A stretch of DNA of 64,000 nucleotides from Petrosia ficiformis (taxonomy: Eukaryota > Porifera > Demospongiae > Haplosclerida > Petrosiidae), in contig OX345653.1 in NCBI GenBank assembly GCA_947044365.1, forward strand, positions 1,833,001 through 1,897,000, written 5' to 3'. The translations under genes were made by a program, and so were the position numbers. Under the pieces are notes generated by a model. It was not told where the DNA came from. It did no database searches and worked only from the letters and a program-made list of their open reading frames with translations. Each line of letters opens with the position of its first letter. Position 1 is the first letter of the stretch. Below, piece after piece: positions 42,401 to 64,000 of the stretch.

Positions 42401-45168
42401 GACCACTTTGAGAGTTAGAAACAGCTAGGTTTGAAAGTAGCTTTGGAATTTGTACAATCCTACACACCTCTGCCATTAAGGAGTCTGGTGGCTCAGATAG
42501 TAAAAGTGCTTGTCTAGATATCAGAAAGTCCTGGGTTCAATTCCTAGGTGGATTCTTGCCTTTTTCAGTTTTCCTTTTTATTAAGTCCCAATTCTCTGAT
42601 GCCATGATAACACCCTGTATAATCTTTATGCAATCTCCTTGTGTGTCTAATATCTTCTCTTTTCTTCTCCTAACAGGTAAAGGGAGTTATGAGGTCTAAT
42701 ATCAATAAAGTTGCAGAGAGAGGTGATAAATTGGAAGATCTCGGAGAGAGAGCTGGTTAGTTAAAAATATCATTGCTGTAAATAATGTAATATAACTACT
42801 AATGGATCATAATCATGATTGTGTTAGTAATTCTTATGATCATTATGGGGTCCTGGTAATCATTTATAATCTACATATGAATTTAGTTAAGCATAGTCTT
42901 ATGAGCATAATCCAGTTACTTGACCAAAGAGTAGTGTGAAATAAAGCCTTGAACTTTGTCTTATGAGCATCGTCCAAATTGAGATAGAAGAATGTCAGGT
43001 ATTTGAATTTGAACAGGAATAAACGGGCTGTACTATAAGCTAACCACACTTTGGGAATCAAATGATAGTAGACTTTCCCATGGCTACTCTGCGGTACCTC
43101 CAAACCAGGAGGTGCCATTCCTGATGTTACATACACATCCATACCCATTTACATTTGAACTTCGAACATAACATTAAATTTTGGATATCAGTATAAAAGG
43201 GCAAATGTTTGAATACCAAACATTGTTTATTTATATAGTAAGTGTATTAATATGTTATTTCTTGTGATTATAAAATTACTCACTTTATGATACTCATAAT
43301 TTTTACAGAAACCAGAAATTAGATATAATATTAGATTGGTATCGGTACATACCTAATATGAGCTACATGTAATGCTAGATATTAATAAAGTCTTCACTTT
43401 TACACATTTGTATTATAATTAAATATAGAATATCTGAACCAGAATGCTGACATGTTTCAGAGGACTGCTACAAGGCTCAAACGAAAACTATGGTGGCAGA
43501 ATGTCAAGGTATTTTCTTGTGCTACACACAAAATTGTACATTGTTGTACATACAAATGTACATATTCAGGATGATATTCATTCTGATGTTAAACATAAAT
43601 TCTTTTATCCTTTCCTGCCATTTCCCTAAAATGAATACCTTATGGCAGAGAGAATTTTGTATTCATGCATTTAAATCTACATGTACAGGGATGTACATCT
43701 TACATGTATAGGGATGTACATCCTACATCCTACATGTACAGGGATGTACATCCTACATGTACAAGCATGTTCATCCTGCATGTACAGGGATGTACATCCT
43801 ACATGTACGGGGATGTATATCCTACATGTACATGTACATGTAGTCACTTGTTTTTGTCATTTTCTTTATGACATTAGAAGACCAAGTTTCTCATCTTGTG
43901 TAAGCAGGTGTTTTACTTCCTAATGCAAGCACATGAAATAATTAGAACATATAATTATGGTACTATACTACAATACTATGATGGAAACCCTACCCCTATG
44001 ATGGAAGTCTACTAGCTAAGTGTAGTACCATATATACTCTAATTATTCATGAAAGCTTACAAGCATGAACCTTTTACTTGCCACACTTTTCAGAATAACA
44101 TAACCTGTGTATTCAATGTGTATATATATATAACTAAGTAATGTTAACTCCTTTGTGAAGTGTTGACATGCTGCTTTATTTGTCTTCCACTCCCTTTTAG
44201 CTCTGGATTATACTTATTGTGATAATACTGGTGATCATTATTGCTATTGTCAGTAAGTGGACATTATTAAATAATAATTCCAGTGGAAATTCATGTCTTC
44301 TATGACAGTATGATATTATTCAGACTTCTCACTCATTCCATTCTCGTTTTCATTCTCTTTCCAATTCCAACCGTTAAATTTAGCAAAACCATTTCCAATA
44401 AGTGATTCAACTCAGTAGTTGGTTATTGTAATGATAACACAACTGTACTGTCTTTTTAGTGCTAGTAGGTATACTGTTTAGTATAGGCCTGATAACACCT
44501 CCGGTATAACTAAAATTGGAAAGTTTGTGTAAGACTAGATTCCGTTCCCCTCTACATAATTATAGACTAATGGTTCAGCAATTCAATAACAAGATATATG
44601 GAGTATCCCTATGTGGTGTCCAACATTCATTAATCATGGCTGACTTTCACTTGCCTGAAGCACAACAGCCTATTATTAGTTGATTATCTCTTCTCATTAC
44701 TTTTAAAAGAACTTTAGGAACATATTTCAAGTAGAACAACTATTACTTACATTTTCTACGCAAGCTATAAGCACATTTCTGTACTGGCTTGAGCGCAAAG
44801 TTTTATTATGTGCTATGCCCATTAATTCACCAGGCCTCCTGGAATGACGCAACTTCCTTAACTACGTATTCAATGCCTAGTCGTGTATGTAAAACAAACA
44901 TAATTATATACAGTAAACCTCATGGAAAGCAAGTCTTAGTCCTAAGAAAGACCTACTCTCCACAAGTGGTATCATGTATTATTATAGATAGGGGTACAGT
45001 CTGTCTTCCCTTTTATTTGAATGGGAATAAAATTTTATGTTGTATATATACCAATAGTTACAGTATACATTATAATTATAAGATACATTGAATATTTATT
45101 AACTGTACGTAATATCTTTCTTTAATTTAGTCATTATTGTCATTGCTGTGGAAACAAACAAAAAGTAA
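39429..45168 (+). CDS. VAMP8: R-SNARE, VAMP8-like synaptobrevin
   Basis: Exons 42266-42332, 42677-42755, 43429-43508, 44201-44252 and 45131-45168 join in phase. The first begins with G TCG TAC, so the start codon needs AT from an upstream exon; 39429-39430 (AT followed by a strong GTAAGT donor) fits and gives a 105-aa protein starting MSYGGVGGGEQDRVGQL, close in layout to vertebrate VAMP8. The SNARE motif covers about 13-72, with zero-layer Arg38 in VAERGDKL, then the juxtamembrane KRKLWWQNVK. A membrane helix of about 22 aliphatic residues (77-98) is followed by a short ETNKK tail. Type IV tail-anchored vesicle fusion protein. SNARE identity is certain; the first exon is inference. The symbol reflects the closest human layout, not proven orthology. 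Confidence 0.85.
40338..40472. repeat. Palindrome with about 60-bp arms
   Basis: The left arm starts TAGATACTGTATT and the right arm ends ATACAGTATCTA. The centre is TAATTACT TCGGGCTCTGCCCT AGTAATTA. It is in the first VAMP intron, next to two diverged direct copies (about 40030-40330) of a GTGGGCGTTG segment. Confidence 0.75.
41860..42030. mobile_element. Dispersed repeat family 6 copy
   Basis: It contains 'TGTGCCACGCCCATTAATTG', 'GACCGAGCCCCCC', 'AACTTCCTTAACTACGTAT' and 'CTCCGTGGAAAGCAAT'. A second VAMP-intron copy is at 44770-44945. Confidence 0.6.
42405..42575 (+). repeat. tRNA-derived SINE-like repeat
   Basis: It has a 5' part (GAGAGTTAGAAACAGCTAGG, then TAGCTTTGG), a box A-like TGGCTCAGATAGTAAAAG and box B GGTTCAATTCC. 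The same 5' part and box A region, truncated before box B, recur at 58795-58890. It lies in a VAMP intron. Confidence 0.6.
43678..43847. repeat. Minisatellite, about 7 copies of 22-24 bp
   Basis: The unit is close to TACATGTACAGGGATGTACA plus TCC. It is open in several frames only because of the repeat. Confidence 0.85.
44770..44945. mobile_element. Dispersed repeat family 6 copy
   Basis: It is collinear with 41860-42030: 'GCCCATTAATTCACCAGGCC', 'AACTTCCTTAACTACGTATT', 'CTCATGGAAAGCAA'. It lies in the last VAMP intron. Confidence 0.55.
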
Positions 45169-45661
45169 TTAAAGACTCCTACACACAATACTCTATTATC
45201 ATACACACCTAAGTTAAGAGGATGCTGTTTTATTCTAAAAAAATTTATTAATAGGTTATATACACGTGTACATATTATAATCATGAGTATAGTGAGTTTT
45301 GAAGTTTGTTAAGTTTACTATTATAAATGCAATTGTGAGTGTAAAATTTATTGTTTATTGTACATTTCAGTAAAAGTATTTTCAGCTATCCTTTGACAAC
45401 CTAAATGCTGGAAACCTGTATATATAAACAGGGCTAATGACAGCCAGATGGACACCTGACAATATCTAATCAACAATGCCTCAATGATCAAAATATGAAC
45501 ATTTCCAGTCAAATTTATGGAAACATTTCTCAACAGTTATCATGAGTACTGATGTAATATAGTATATAGTAAAATTAATTTCCTAAGCTAGAAGACTAAG
45601 AGCAAAATGATTTATTCAACTAATATCAAATTCAACATGTGATGGCTTGAAATCTGAGCAA
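45169..45661. other. Convergent 3' ends of VAMP and OPA1
   Basis: The stop codons are 493 bp apart. Two minus-sense AATAAA signals (complement of 45347-45352 and 45354-45359) should end OPA1. No AATAAA was seen for VAMP before the OPA1 stop. Confidence 0.5.
45347..45359 (-). terminator. Double AATAAA poly(A) signal of OPA1
   Basis: The minus strand reads AATAAACAATAAA about 300 bp after the OPA1 stop codon. Confidence 0.55.

Positions 45662-64000
<18,339 letters not shown>

Overview
Organism. Every gene recognised here is a spliced animal-type nuclear gene: atypical PKC, CCR4/CNOT6 deadenylase, TDP-43, an R-SNARE and an OPA1 dynamin. Together with AT-rich DNA, introns down to 57 bp, closely packed genes and many short inverted-repeat transposons, this points to an early-branching metazoan. 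A demosponge of the Amphimedon type is my best guess; that is inference, not proof. There is no operon, CRISPR array or prokaryotic signature.

Layout. (1) Minus strand, start at 873: first exon of an unrecognised secreted or membrane protein, running off the left edge. (2) Plus, 1717-9715: divergent Rab/Ras-like GTPase (242 aa) with a broken G3 motif and a C-terminal CTIL prenylation box. (3) Plus, 10509-25097: complete atypical protein kinase C (17 coding exons, 558 aa). (4) Plus, 25764-31641: CCR4/CNOT6 deadenylase (5 coding exons, 542 aa). (5) Minus, 36910-32002: TDP-43/TARDBP homologue (5 exons, about 355 aa) with a short Q/Y/S tail in place of the glycine-rich domain. (6) Plus, 39429-45168: VAMP8-like R-SNARE (105 aa) whose start codon appears to be split by an intron. 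(7) Minus, 64000 (edge) to 45662: 3' two thirds of an OPA1 mitochondrial dynamin (22 exons seen, about 613 residues).

Orientation. Genes 1 and 2 diverge from a shared 0.85 kb region. The PKC and CNOT6 genes are head-to-tail about 0.67 kb apart. CNOT6 and TARDBP converge, and their 3' UTRs probably overlap. TARDBP and VAMP diverge across 2.5 kb. VAMP and OPA1 converge with 0.5 kb between stop codons. The genes do not form a pathway; they are ordinary housekeeping and cell-polarity genes placed side by side.

Repeats. Introns and spacers carry several families of short inverted-repeat elements (one has six copies here), two elements with clean 8- or 9-bp target duplications, tRNA-like SINE fragments, a decayed tyrosine-recombinase (DIRS-type) retrotransposon, six or more minisatellites including a 16-copy 110/116-bp array, and a palindrome with two arms of about 175 bp. 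The points most worth a second look are a (UG)n tract inside the TDP-43 gene's own intron, the truncated TDP-43 tail, the split SNARE start codon, the GTPase with an altered G3 motif, and the large palindrome. I did not find a clearly new multi-gene system.
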